From assembly GCA_036502005.1 (NCBI GenBank), contig DASXZH010000008.1, positions 1-34,663 of the forward strand: 34,663 bases of DNA, written 5' to 3'. Source of the stretch: DASXZH01 sp036502005. Lineage in GTDB: Bacteria; Armatimonadota; Fimbriimonadia; Fimbriimonadales; Fimbriimonadaceae. The notes under the pieces are model-generated. The model worked only from the letters and a program-made list of their open reading frames with translations. It did no database searches and was not told where the DNA came from. Shown one piece after another: positions 7,290 through 15,821 of this stretch. The number at the start of each line of letters is the position of its first letter. The first letter of the stretch is position 1. A program made the position numbers and the translations under genes.

Positions 7290-7380
7290 CCTCGGGGGAG
7301 AGGTTCCGAAATCACCTTGGATCAAAATCCCGGTCCTTCAGACCTGAACGTAAGTTGGTCGGCACCTTCGCAGCCCTCGT

Positions 7381-7413
7381 CTCACCGACCTACGCTTCGC
7401 TTCGGTTGGTGAG
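7381..7413. repeat. Ten-bp hairpin
   Basis: CTCACCGACC (7381-7390) pairs with GGTTGGTGAG (7404-7413), with a G:U pair. It shares the GGTCGGTGAG core of the repeat at 7050-7093 and may be a remnant of it. No T tract follows, so it is not called a terminator. Confidence 0.5.
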
Positions 7414-7496
7414 CCAGCAGGCTTCGCTGAAATATCCCAGCCCGTTGGGCCGCTCACTGGCTGGCCAAGTATAGATATGAAACGACTGTCGGAAAC

Positions 7497-8009
7497 CTAG
7501 CGGGGAATCGGTCTCTCGGCGGCTGCTACCAGACCTTTGATCCGCTGCTCATATCCAGACGCCTCCCTAATAAATGGAGTTGAAACCTCGAATGGCCATA
7601 TGGGATGTTTTAGTAATTTGATCCTGAACTGATCTTGATTTTCCCATGTAATGGTGCCTACAAACGCTCGGCCATCTACAAAATTTTCCTTATCCCTAAT
7701 ATCTTGTTCCCGCTGTCTTTCAGGAAAACTGCTGACTGTGTGGTATTGGAAGTAAAGGACTGTTAGCGCGCTTCCGGACACAGAGTAAGTTCCCTGCGCA
7801 GTGACATCTTGAGTAGGATCATGAAACCGAAATGTTCCATCGGGCTTGAAGATAACAACCGCCGTCTGGATAGTAACCGGCGGCGTAGTTTCGACTGTTT
7901 CTGGAATACAGCCCCATTCGCCGATTAGCCTAGAATCGACATGGGGGCCGCATCCCACCGTAAGGATTGCAGTTAGGAGAAGCAGCAAACCTTTCGTAAT
8001 ACGTCCCAT
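7497..8009 (-). CDS. Small lipoprotein, lipocalin-like
   Basis: A 170-residue lipoprotein. Signal sequence MGRITKGLLLLLTAILTVGC places the lipidated cysteine at residue 20. The mature part begins with RLIGEWGCIP and contains AVVIFKPDGTFRF and AQGTYSVSGSALTVLY. This pattern (a GxW start, then FxxDGTF and a GTYxxxGxxL strand) is typical of small lipocalin-like beta-barrel lipoproteins. Function is unknown. A TATAAT box on the minus strand (8016-8021) lies 6 bp before the ATG, so it has its own promoter and probably a leaderless mRNA, although it follows two other genes on this strand. Confidence 0.8.
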   Translation of the reverse strand: MGRITKGLLLLLTAILTVGCGPHVDSRLIGEWGCIPETVETTPPVTIQTAVVIFKPDGTFRFHDPTQDVTAQGTYSVSGSALTVLYFQYHTVSSFPERQREQDIRDKENFVDGRAFVGTITWENQDQFRIKLLKHPIWPFEVSTPFIREASGYEQRIKGLVAAAERPIPR

Positions 8010-8015
8010 GTTTGT

Positions 8016-8021
8016 ATTATA
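8016..8021 (-). promoter_or_regulatory. -10 box of the lipoprotein gene (leaderless)
   Basis: TATAAT on the minus strand ends 6 bp before the ATG at 8009, so transcription should begin at or next to the start codon. No clear -35 is seen. Confidence 0.55.
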
Positions 8022-8062
8022 AGGGATCGTTACGACTGGAAAAGGAGGTGGTCTTCCTTAAG

Positions 8063-8572
8063 CTACCGATGGGCTCGTTTCCAATCCGACACGAACTCGG
8101 CCAGGTCTTTATCAATAAGAACCTGCGCTTTCTTAAGCAACCGCACGTGATCGTGATCCGAGATCGAGAAACTCCGCTGCCAGAGCCTAGGCTGATCAAA
8201 CGGCTTGTATTTTTCCTTATCCGCTTTGGCGAAGGTCGTAAAATGCTCGGATAGGGGTAGATGCGCCTCAAGCACTATCCCAAAATCACAATTGTGCTCG
8301 GTCAACTGTTCATGAACACGCAGAATTGGAGGCGGAAATGAGATTCCGCTCCGACCGGGTGGCATTGGGTCAGGTCCTTTACTGGGGATATTCACCGATA
8401 CGCCCCTCTTGAGCAGGTACTTGGTCGCAAACGCATTAATCTTCGCGTCTTCGGAATTTGGATTGGAGTAAGTCAAGGTGTTGAAGTTCGTAACTCCGAC
8501 AAGATCTTTCCAAGCCCGTCCGGAAGCTCTGTTTCCGCTGGCCAACAATAACAAAACGGCATTTGCGAACAA
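8063..8572 (-). CDS. Unknown protein coupled to the sugar-binding protein gene
   Basis: A 169-residue protein of unknown function. The N-terminus (FANAVLLLLASG) is hydrophobic but lacks a basic n-region, so export is uncertain. The middle contains VTNFNTLTYSNPNSEDAKINAFATKYLL and the C-terminus is rich in charged residues. The TTG start at 8572 is supported by GGGAGG located 6 nt before it and overlapping the end of the preceding gene, whose stop is only 2 bp away. It is therefore likely cotranscribed with the sugar-binding protein. Confidence 0.7.
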   Translation of the reverse strand: MFANAVLLLLASGNRASGRAWKDLVGVTNFNTLTYSNPNSEDAKINAFATKYLLKRGVSVNIPSKGPDPMPPGRSGISFPPPILRVHEQLTEHNCDFGIVLEAHLPLSEHFTTFAKADKEKYKPFDQPRLWQRSFSISDHDHVRLLKKAQVLIDKDLAEFVSDWKRAHR

Positions 8573-8574
8573 TT

Positions 8575-9963
8575 CTAACCTCCCAGTTTATGCTTCGGAA
8601 TCCCGTCGTCCTCCCGCACCTTCTGTGCGGCTGCCTCAACCCGGTCGCAGAACTGATCCGGTGTCGCGTCGCCTGTCAACATAGCGGTCAAAGCGTTCTC
8701 CATCTCCGTCTGCAAGGCCGGATACCAATATTTAAGCTGGTTGGCGTAAACCGTCTTAGCTGCCACAAACACCTTGTTTGGCGTAACCAAAACAGCCGGC
8801 AAAGCCGTCTGTGAACTGCCCTTAATCGCCATTAAAGTGCCCTTTTGCTGCACAAACTTCTTGGCCTCATCCAGCGAGGTCATGAACTTAAAGAGCTGGA
8901 TCGCGCCGTTCGCGTTCTTAGCATCCATCGGCACCATCCAAGGCTCAATCCCGATCAAAAGCGAGGTTGGGTCGCCCTTGCCGTCCTTTAAGACAGGCGG
9001 GAGCAAGAAGTCCATCTTCGCATTGGGAAAGTTCTTCGCCATCTCGGAGTAAAGCCAAGTTCCGCACGGGATCATTGCCGCCCGCCCTTTCAAGAACTCG
9101 GTTTGGCTTTCGGTATGAGTCATCGCCGTTGCGCCCTGCTCCAAATAGCCCGCATCCAAAAGCTGCTTGATCATCTGAGCGGCCTTCAAAACGGCAGGCG
9201 ATTTCCACGCGCCAGGAACCAGGTTCTGGCAGTCATTCAAAGCCTGGATCCCGCCCGCGCTGCAAATCCAAGGATAAAGCATGCCCTCAAGCATGTAGTA
9301 GGGGTATTTGCCCTGGTAGGTGATGGGAGCAATGCCTTTCGCCTTGATCTTTGCGCAGAGGGCCAGCAAGTCATCAAAGTTCTGCGGGACCGTCCAGCCA
9401 TTGGCCTGAAACACGGTCGGGTCGTACCACCACCCCATCACATTGAAGTAGTAGGGAAGCACATACTGGTGGCCGTCCTGCTGGCCAAGCTTCAGCAGCG
9501 TAGGCTCAAACGAATCGCCCCACGTGCCCTTACCATCAAAAGAGGGGCTCGCCATCGCCTTATCGAGCGGCATGATCTGGCCTTCGGAAACCGCTAGCCA
9601 GTGGTCAAATCCCCAGCCTGGAAATACGAGGTCCGGAGGCGTATCCGCGACAAACTTGGGTTTTAATTCCTCCCAAACTCTGGGGTCGCCCCAAACCGTG
9701 ATCTTTAAGCCGGGATTTTTGGCTTGGAAGTCTGCCGCCGCCTGCTGATAGAAGTCGATGCCGTAACCGCCCTTAAACGCGGCAACGTCAAGGTCTCCCG
9801 TGGGCTTATCCGTCCCCGCGATGGCCTTGCTCATATCCACCGGCGGCGCGCCGCTTGAATCGGAGCTGTTAGAAGCCGTTTTATCGCCGCCGGAGTTGCC
9901 GCATCCGGTAAGGGCGAGGGCCGCAAAAGCAGCTAAAAGGACGCTTGGCAGACGTACACGCAT
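8575..9963 (-). CDS. Carbohydrate ABC transporter substrate-binding lipoprotein
   Basis: A 462-residue family-1 extracellular solute-binding protein. Signal sequence MRVRLPSVLLAAFAALALTGC gives a lipidated cysteine at residue 21. The mature protein has the usual FYQQAAADFQAKNPGLKITV start, a PDLVFPGWGFDHW hinge region, and the segments SQTEFLKGRAAMIPCGTWLYSEM and DEAKKFVQQKGT seen in sugar binders. It shows some resemblance to N-acetylglucosamine/chitobiose binders (NgcE-like), but this is only from recognition. I set the start at 9963, not the ATG at 9972, because a TATAAT box overlaps 9972. The matching permeases may be the pair at 20324-22080. Confidence 0.9.
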   Translation of the reverse strand: MRVRLPSVLLAAFAALALTGCGNSGGDKTASNSSDSSGAPPVDMSKAIAGTDKPTGDLDVAAFKGGYGIDFYQQAAADFQAKNPGLKITVWGDPRVWEELKPKFVADTPPDLVFPGWGFDHWLAVSEGQIMPLDKAMASPSFDGKGTWGDSFEPTLLKLGQQDGHQYVLPYYFNVMGWWYDPTVFQANGWTVPQNFDDLLALCAKIKAKGIAPITYQGKYPYYMLEGMLYPWICSAGGIQALNDCQNLVPGAWKSPAVLKAAQMIKQLLDAGYLEQGATAMTHTESQTEFLKGRAAMIPCGTWLYSEMAKNFPNAKMDFLLPPVLKDGKGDPTSLLIGIEPWMVPMDAKNANGAIQLFKFMTSLDEAKKFVQQKGTLMAIKGSSQTALPAVLVTPNKVFVAAKTVYANQLKYWYPALQTEMENALTAMLTGDATPDQFCDRVEAAAQKVREDDGIPKHKLGG

Positions 9964-9970
9964 GGATTGC

Positions 9971-9976
9971 ATTATA
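9971..9976 (-). promoter_or_regulatory. -10 box of the sugar-binding protein gene (leaderless)
   Basis: TATAAT on the minus strand ends 7 bp before the ATG at 9963, the spacing expected if transcription starts at the start codon. The -35 is weak. Confidence 0.6.
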
Positions 9977-10351
9977 CGCTGGAAGCGTTAGGAGTAACGT
10001 GTGACGGGTTGGAGATGGGAGTAAAGAGCAAAGTCGGTTTCCTTGCCAACTAGCCATGAATGTGGCGGGGATCACCGTGAACCTGTGATCCGTCGGCTGG
10101 CCAAAGGTCGCCACCTCGGCCCACGGAGAGCCTCCTCGCGATGAAAAATAATTCTGTTGTTGGCATCCGATAGGTTTTCACTACTCCCAACACTCAGCAC
10201 TAGAAGTAAGCGTTTCCTGATAAATGCTAGGAAAAGTCCGCTGGGCTCGCGGCTCTCGATCCGTCCGGTACAATTCCTTCAGACCAAAGCCTTCCAATAC
10301 CTGGTCACAACGCCCCACCTGAACCGTCCGTTCAGTAGGTTCTTTTTACGA
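9977..10351. other. Divergent intergenic region between the sugar-binding protein and GH20
   Basis: A 7-bp hairpin, GGATCAC/GTGATCC (10069-10075, 10085-10091), lies mid-region and could be an operator, though nothing shows this. TACAAT at 10269-10274 might be the -10 of the GH20 gene, which would give a leader of about 70 nt. The coding frame of GH20 stays open back to 10157, but that part lacks protein-like composition. Confidence 0.45.
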
Positions 10352-12619
10352 ATGTTCATATCCTTACTTCTTGCCGCCGCTTTGCTCCCAGATTCTGCCG
10401 CCGATAGCGCCGTTCTTCCCATCAACATCTTCCCGCTCCCAGCGAGCGTCACCCGGGAAAACGGAAACTTTCATTTTGATCGGCAGACGATCATCGAATC
10501 CACCGATGAAGACTCCGCCAAAGAAGCCGTTTTCCTACAAGCAATCCTAAAACCCGGGCTAGGCGACGTCAGAATCACGTCCCCACAAACCGACTCCAAA
10601 AGGGTCGTGCTTCTTCAGATCGATAAATCCAAAACCGATCTCGGGCCAGAGGGTTACACTCTCACCGTCGCACCGAATGAAGTCACGATAACGGCCGCCG
10701 CCGCTGCAGGCATTTTCTACGGGATCCAAACCATTCGCCAGCTTCTGCCAGCCCAAATCGAGAACCCGGACCAGGCCAAGCACGCGCGTTGGGACATCCC
10801 TTGCGTTCAAATAACCGATAAGCCCAAGTTCGCCTGGCGCGGGCTCATGCTGGACGTTTCGCGCCACTTCTTCCCCAAGCAAGATGTGGAGCATTTTCTA
10901 GACCTAGAAGCCATGCACAAGATGAACGTGTTCCACTGGCATTTGGTGGACGACGGCGGCTGGCGCATCCAGATCAATCACTATCCGAAGCTCACGGAAC
11001 TGGGTGCATGGAGAACCTGGAAGCCAACTTGGAACCAAAGGAACCTCAACTTTCCAGGGACCTCAAGCGGTGATCGCGTTTATGGTGGTTTCTATACTCA
11101 GGCTGACATCAAAGAAGTTGTGCAGTACGCGGCCGATAGACACATCACCGTTGTTCCGGAAATAGAGATGCCTGGGCACAGTATGGCTGCCCTCGCCGCC
11201 TATCCGGAGCTCATATGCACCAACGCCAACGTGGCCGCTTATAAGAAAAGGACCGGAAACCCGACGCCGAACGTGTATTGCGCGGGTAAAGAGTCCACAT
11301 TTAAGTTCCTCGAAACGGTCATCGACGAGGTTTGCGCTCTTTTCCCGGGAGAGTATTTCCACATCGGCGGCGACGAAGTCGATAAATACCTTTGGGATAA
11401 CTGCCCCGACTGCAAGAAACGAATGGAAGACGAGGGCCTTAAGAATGCCGATGAACTCCAGAGCTACTTTGTAAAGCGAATCGCAACCTATCTGAACTCT
11501 AAGGGTAAGCGGCTCATCGGCTGGGATGAGATCCTGGAAGGCGGATTAGCCCCAACCGCCGCCGTTATGTCTTGGCGGGGAATCGACGGCGGCATCGCCG
11601 CCGCTCAGGCCGGGCACAACGTGGTTATGAGTCCAGGCTCTCACTGCTATTTCGACCACTCTTATGCGGATCTTCCCACCGAAAAGGTGATCACCTTCGA
11701 TCCGGTTCCCCCATCTCTTACCGATGACCAAAAGAAACTGATCCTAGGGGCTCAGGGGAATCTATGGACGGAATGGGTCCCCGATGTTCCAACCGCGGAG
11801 CAGCGGATCTTGCCCCGAATGATCGCTCTTTCCGAAGCCCTTTGGTCCGAGAAAAAGGATGATCCCGACACCTTTATGAGTCGCCTTCGGCCCTATTACG
11901 CAAGGTTGGACGCCATGGGCTGCAACTACTACTTGCCAAAGCCAGAAGCCGAGTTCAATGCCGTGCTGCTGAACGGCCCCACCGAAGTCCGCTTCATGCC
12001 CTCACCGATAGCCGGCGGCATGATCCGCTACACGACCGACGGCAGCGTTCCAACAGCTACTTCGCCCGAGGTCAGGGGAGGCATTTCTGTGGACAAGCCC
12101 TGCGTTATCACGGCGGCGCTGTTTAGACCGACGGGAATCTCCAGCGAGCCCATTTATGTGGACGTTGCCGCGTACAAACCCACTGACTCCGACAACCTTG
12201 TTCCCGGCCTCAGCTACAAGATCTTTGATGGCGAATTCGATGCCGTCCCCGATTTTGACAAGCTCAAACCGGCAGACAGCGGGGAAGGCAACAGCATCGG
12301 GCTGCTAGGTGATCGCAAGACCAACTATGCTATCGAATACAACGGCTATATCCGGATCGATAAAGATGGCGCCTATACCTTCACTACAACCAGCGACGAC
12401 GGCAGCGTTATTTGGCTCGGCGATGTTAAGGTTGTGGATAGCGATGGCCCCCATGGCGCGGTTGAGAAGAAAGGCCGAATCTATCTGAAGTCAGGCGTCT
12501 ATCCAATCAAGATCGGATACTTCCAAGGCGGGGGCGATCAGGAACTGAGCGCGACTTTGGAAGGACCCGGCATTAACAAACAGCCGATTCCTGCTTCGAT
12601 GCTGTTTAGAAATCCTTAG
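10352..12619 (+). CDS. GH20 beta-N-acetylhexosaminidase with C-terminal PA14 domain
   Basis: A 755-residue secreted enzyme that removes terminal GlcNAc/GalNAc from chitooligosaccharides or glycans by substrate-assisted catalysis. Order: signal peptide (1-18), GH20b-type N-terminal domain (about 22-155), catalytic TIM barrel (about 160-520), a CHB_HEX/Fn3-associated module (MIRYTTDGSVPTATSPE), and a PA14-like carbohydrate-binding domain (about 630-750, with TFTTTSDDGSVIWLGD). The catalytic D341-E342 pair is in HIGGDEVDKY, and FHWHLVDDGGWR and PEIEMPGHS are substrate-pocket motifs. The start at 10352 is chosen because it gives a proper signal peptide; its ribosome site is weak. The stop lies 1 bp from that of the convergent gene. 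Confidence 0.93.
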   Translation: MFISLLLAAALLPDSAADSAVLPINIFPLPASVTRENGNFHFDRQTIIESTDEDSAKEAVFLQAILKPGLGDVRITSPQTDSKRVVLLQIDKSKTDLGPEGYTLTVAPNEVTITAAAAAGIFYGIQTIRQLLPAQIENPDQAKHARWDIPCVQITDKPKFAWRGLMLDVSRHFFPKQDVEHFLDLEAMHKMNVFHWHLVDDGGWRIQINHYPKLTELGAWRTWKPTWNQRNLNFPGTSSGDRVYGGFYTQADIKEVVQYAADRHITVVPEIEMPGHSMAALAAYPELICTNANVAAYKKRTGNPTPNVYCAGKESTFKFLETVIDEVCALFPGEYFHIGGDEVDKYLWDNCPDCKKRMEDEGLKNADELQSYFVKRIATYLNSKGKRLIGWDEILEGGLAPTAAVMSWRGIDGGIAAAQAGHNVVMSPGSHCYFDHSYADLPTEKVITFDPVPPSLTDDQKKLILGAQGNLWTEWVPDVPTAEQRILPRMIALSEALWSEKKDDPDTFMSRLRPYYARLDAMGCNYYLPKPEAEFNAVLLNGPTEVRFMPSPIAGGMIRYTTDGSVPTATSPEVRGGISVDKPCVITAALFRPTGISSEPIYVDVAAYKPTDSDNLVPGLSYKIFDGEFDAVPDFDKLKPADSGEGNSIGLLGDRKTNYAIEYNGYIRIDKDGAYTFTTTSDDGSVIWLGDVKVVDSDGPHGAVEKKGRIYLKSGVYPIKIGYFQGGGDQELSATLEGPGINKQPIPASMLFRNP

Positions 12620-12620
12620 G

Positions 12621-13298
12621 CTAGGGCTTTTGCTCAGCCGGCACCATCCGGATATCTGCGATGCCTATCAATCCCCCGCCGTGGACAAAGGGCCGTCGCA
12701 CGATGCTGATCGCTGCGGAGGTCGCGCTCCCAGAATTCCAGTTCATGTCAATTTCTTGATACTCACCACAGCCAGTCGGCTGGCCGCTGCTCCGATCCCA
12801 ATTGACGCCAATGCTTAGGTGGGGCACCCAATCCGAGGTAGGGACCTGGTGCCCGTTCCTCATCCTCGAGCCGCTAAGGCTAATCGCTTTAAAACTCAAA
12901 CGATAAGCGGTGTTAGGTTGGCAGTTGACAACAGACGACCACAAAACCGAAACCCCTACTCCTCCTGCATTGGCAAAGAAGATTTGGCTATTGGCATTGG
13001 GTTGGGCCGCAGTAAAGGGCTCAGTGGCGATAAGGTCGTGCAGTTGAGGCCGATTGAATTCCTTCGCGATGGTATAGTAGCCTCCCCATAAAGCATTTTG
13101 AGCTGGCGCGGTGTAAGGAAACGAACTCATGAATCCCGTATTTCCTTGCGAGAAATCGCCGTTTGGAATCAGGTTGGCTCCTTGGAACTGTGGATGGCCC
13201 GCGGCCGGGTAACTGTGCAAGCGGCCTGGTTGGCCAGCTTGGCCAGCTTGGCCGCCTTGGCCGGCGATGGCGATCAATAGTGCAGGCAAGATGTTCAT
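12621..13298 (-). CDS. Secreted protein with Gly-Gln-X tract and carbohydrate-binding-like domain
   Basis: A 225-residue protein. After a short signal-like segment (MNILPALLIAIA) comes a small collagen-like run (GQGGQAGQAGQPG, residues 13-25). The remainder starts NLIPNGDFSQGNTGFMSSF. An opening of this NGDFSxGNxGF kind is common in extracellular beta-sandwich (galactose-binding-like) modules. Later segments include TAYRLSFKAISLSG and DMNWNSGSATSAAISI. No catalytic motif is seen, so a role in binding at the cell surface or in the extracellular matrix is inferred. GAGGG upstream of the ATG may be the ribosome site. It is convergent with GH20. Confidence 0.75.
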   Translation of the reverse strand: MNILPALLIAIAGQGGQAGQAGQPGRLHSYPAAGHPQFQGANLIPNGDFSQGNTGFMSSFPYTAPAQNALWGGYYTIAKEFNRPQLHDLIATEPFTAAQPNANSQIFFANAGGVGVSVLWSSVVNCQPNTAYRLSFKAISLSGSRMRNGHQVPTSDWVPHLSIGVNWDRSSGQPTGCGEYQEIDMNWNSGSATSAAISIVRRPFVHGGGLIGIADIRMVPAEQKP

Positions 13299-13396
13299 TC
13301 GTTAGGGTCCCTCTTTGAGTTTAACGCTCCGGCAGTCAAAGCGTTGCTGCCTATTGTACGCCGCGTGTAAACGGCAAGATTACACAGTTAGTTTGG

Positions 13397-13402
13397 TATC
13401 CT
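13397..13402 (+). promoter_or_regulatory. Possible -10 box, leaderless start
   Basis: TATCCT ends 7 bp before the ATG at 13410. No good -35 or ribosome site is visible. Confidence 0.3.
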
Positions 13403-13409
13403 TCGAACC

Positions 13410-14030
13410 ATGGAGAAATGGTTGGAGCGCAGCGCGCGGAACTTTGAAAAAGATAGATCGGGATTGAAGAAGTTTTTCACTGCGCAGATGTTCGAAGTCT
13501 ATCGTCCGCCTTTTTTACTTAAGAATCCAAGCGATGAACTGGAGATCATGTTCTCGAACTTGGACCGCCTTTTTAAAGAGGGAGTAGTCGTTTGGGGCGC
13601 CATCGTGCAAGCCAACAGCCTCCTTTTTCAAAGTGATAAGAAGCAAAGCTGTCCGGCGGTCATGGTTTATTCTTTAACCGCTCCCTTGGAGATTGATCCG
13701 CAAAAGTTAATGGTTATCGCCAGCGCACTCTTTGACCTGAAGGGCGCGGATTTGAGCGATCCCGGCGAGGCAGCCATTGGTGACAGCTTAGCTAAGGAAA
13801 AAACCCGGTCCTATGGCATTGAAGTGCCTAAATCGGTTAGCCCCGATCTACCTTGCAAGCTATCGCCAACGTTTTTTGAGCGAAAGCAGTTGCCGGGCGG
13901 ATGCATACGAGCCAAAGTGATGCCGGCCGTGGCGAGCCCAGTGGAACCTTACGTCATTCTTCCGCTGCCATCGAAATATTGGGACGACGACTACATGAGA
14001 ACCTGGATGGGCGGGCAATTGTGGGATTAG
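13410..14030 (+). CDS. Conserved-looking cytoplasmic protein of unknown function
   Basis: A 206-residue soluble protein without signal peptide or membrane segment. It opens with a basic helix (EKWLERSARNFEKDRSGLKKFF), has a hydrophobic core strand (GVVVWGAIVQANSLLF) and ends with PYVILPLPSKYWDDDYMRTWMGGQLWD. No family is recognised. It ends 24 bp before the convergent DUF885 gene. Codon use looks like its neighbours. Confidence 0.7.
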   Translation: MEKWLERSARNFEKDRSGLKKFFTAQMFEVYRPPFLLKNPSDELEIMFSNLDRLFKEGVVVWGAIVQANSLLFQSDKKQSCPAVMVYSLTAPLEIDPQKLMVIASALFDLKGADLSDPGEAAIGDSLAKEKTRSYGIEVPKSVSPDLPCKLSPTFFERKQLPGGCIRAKVMPAVASPVEPYVILPLPSKYWDDDYMRTWMGGQLWD

Positions 14031-14054
14031 TCTCTCTGCGTAGCAAAGGACGCC

Positions 14055-15734
14055 TCAAAAGCGCCAGGAGGTCTTCCAATCCTTGGAGAGGGGCTGGTTT
14101 TCTAAGCGGGCCCTTACCATTTCGATCGGCATGATGTTTCCCTGCATCACCGAATCGTGAAATTGCATGGGAGTCATCTTGCCCGAGTCGATCAACTCGT
14201 GGCGCAATGAGCGAAACTGCAAGGCACCCAGCATATAGGCGGCCTGATAGAGCGGTTCGTAGTCTCCGCTGATAGATCGGCGGACTTCACCTGCCGCGGC
14301 GTCATGGGTGAACCCAACTTTGTCCATCAGGAACTGAACGCACTGGTCGGGCGACATCTTTCCAAGGTGGAAGTTAATGGAGAAAATGATCCGCGCGCAA
14401 CGGTGCATCCGCCAAAAAAGAGAGCCAATCCGATCCTTGGGGGCTTTCATAAAGCCGAGATCGTACATTTCCATCTCCCAGTTCACGGCCCAGCCTTCCA
14501 TCCAGAACGGCGTTGAAAAGATCGTCCTGTAGGTTCGATCTCTCGCCATATAATATTCTTGAAGCGCGTGGCCGGGATAAAGCTCGTGAAAGACGGTGGC
14601 CCGCTGAAAGTGGATGTTGTTGCTTGCTAGGCTGCTGATTTTCTGTTCTTCGGGCATTGATTCCGCAGGGTAGGCGACATTAATATCCCCTTCGTTTTCA
14701 AAGAAGAACGGATACACCTTCTGCATTGAAGGGGAGATCATAATCGTTTGCCAGGTTTGCTCTCCGAGTGCTGGAATCGTAACCAGATGGCGATCCGTGA
14801 CGAAGCGGATCGCTTCCTCTTCAAGAGCCCTTATCGTTTGCCGAGATTGCCCCGGCGAGACCGCGTCTTTTTCCGTTTCCAACAGCGCTTTCTTCCAATC
14901 GTCGCCGAATCCTAACTCTTGCGAAGCCTTTTTCATTTCCGTTTCGCACCATGCAAACTCCCGGTTTGCGATGGCCAGGACTTCGTCCGAAGAATAGGGA
15001 ATCATGGAATATCGGAGTTCTTTTTCGAGCGCTTCCGGGCCGATGGGATCGCCGATGAGCGTTTCATTGTCGCCTGCTTTGATGCCAACAACCTTGCCGC
15101 GTACGGACTCCGCAAGGTCCGCGAGGGCCTTGTCGGCTTCTTGAAAAGGCTCGCGAACCCAGAAGGAAAACTCCGGATCATAGCCATCGGTCTGGTCGAA
15201 CCATCTTTTCAGCCGTGATCGAAGCGCGCCAAGGATTCGGAGCGCCCGTCTGCCGACTACTTGGGTGCCCTTGGTGGCCCCACTTTCAATGTGGCTGTTC
15301 GCGTTCTTGGCCGATGTCGCTATCGCTTGAACTCGAGCCGCCTCCGCTTTGGGGTCGGGCGATAAACCAGAACGCAGCGCCTCATCCATGGCGAGAATGT
15401 CATTGGCGAACGGAAGCAAGGGCGCAGTTTCCTCAAACTGGGTCTGCTTGAGGGCCAATTGATCGTTCCAGCGCTTCACAGTATTGTTTAGCAGTATCCA
15501 GTCAACTTTAGATTCCTCATCGAACTTGTCAAATTGCAGCTTGTCAAGAGTGCCTAATTCGATGGATAGCAATTTGTGGTGCTCAGCAAAACCTTGAACA
15601 CTGTAGGGTTCCGGATAGCGGTGCTCAAGCATTTCCCAATCCGCGCTAAATTTACGGACCACGTCCTCCATAGCAACCGGCGCTGCGACTCCGTGATGAC
15701 TTAATAGAAGGCCCAAGATTGGAAGAAATCCCAT
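14055..15734 (-). CDS. DUF885-family putative metallopeptidase, exported
   Basis: A 559-residue protein. An N-terminal hydrophobic stretch (FLPILGLLLSHHGVAA) is a likely signal peptide. DUF885 proteins carry an HExxPGH-type metal site. Here HELYPGH (H383, E384, H389) is followed by the third-ligand region EGWAVNWEME (E413). These match zinc-metallopeptidase geometry, so a carboxypeptidase- or dipeptidase-like activity is inferred, but substrates of the family are poorly known. The C-terminal helical part (YMLGALQFRSLRHEL, MQGNIMPIEMVRARL) is also typical. It is divergent from the GH3 gene across an 87-bp gap that must hold both promoters. Confidence 0.88.
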   Translation of the reverse strand: MGFLPILGLLLSHHGVAAPVAMEDVVRKFSADWEMLEHRYPEPYSVQGFAEHHKLLSIELGTLDKLQFDKFDEESKVDWILLNNTVKRWNDQLALKQTQFEETAPLLPFANDILAMDEALRSGLSPDPKAEAARVQAIATSAKNANSHIESGATKGTQVVGRRALRILGALRSRLKRWFDQTDGYDPEFSFWVREPFQEADKALADLAESVRGKVVGIKAGDNETLIGDPIGPEALEKELRYSMIPYSSDEVLAIANREFAWCETEMKKASQELGFGDDWKKALLETEKDAVSPGQSRQTIRALEEEAIRFVTDRHLVTIPALGEQTWQTIMISPSMQKVYPFFFENEGDINVAYPAESMPEEQKISSLASNNIHFQRATVFHELYPGHALQEYYMARDRTYRTIFSTPFWMEGWAVNWEMEMYDLGFMKAPKDRIGSLFWRMHRCARIIFSINFHLGKMSPDQCVQFLMDKVGFTHDAAAGEVRRSISGDYEPLYQAAYMLGALQFRSLRHELIDSGKMTPMQFHDSVMQGNIMPIEMVRARLENQPLSKDWKTSWRF

Positions 15735-15809
15735 AACCCGGCAAGCTTATCTCATCAGTTCATTGCCGCTCTCTTCGTTTCTTGTGGCAACTCGGCTGAA
15801 GAATCAATC

Positions 15810-15815
15810 CATAAT
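15810..15815 (+). promoter_or_regulatory. -10 box of the GH3 gene (leaderless)
   Basis: CATAAT ends 6 bp before the ATG at 15822. TGGCAA at 15785-15790 could be a poor -35 with a 19-bp spacer. There is no ribosome site before the ATG. Confidence 0.45.
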
Positions 15816-15821
15816 CGATTT

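Larger units (their letters stand above)
6930..7496. other. Intergenic region of repeats, no gene seen
   Basis: The stretch holds several unrelated repeats: a copy of the GGTCGGTGAG-type repeat (7050-7093), a three-unit GTGAC repeat with 7-bp period (7151-7169), a five-unit AATC repeat with 7-bp period (7258-7289) and a 10-bp hairpin (7381-7390 with 7404-7413). Open frames here read through repeats and show no protein-like composition. Confidence 0.7.

Noticed and set aside
7206..7412. Small gene in the gap after 6930
   Set aside because: The frame runs through the AATC heptamer repeat and a hairpin and shows no domain or ribosome site.
10157..10351. Upstream extension of the GH20 protein
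   Set aside because: It would place 65 basic, low-quality residues before a proper signal peptide.
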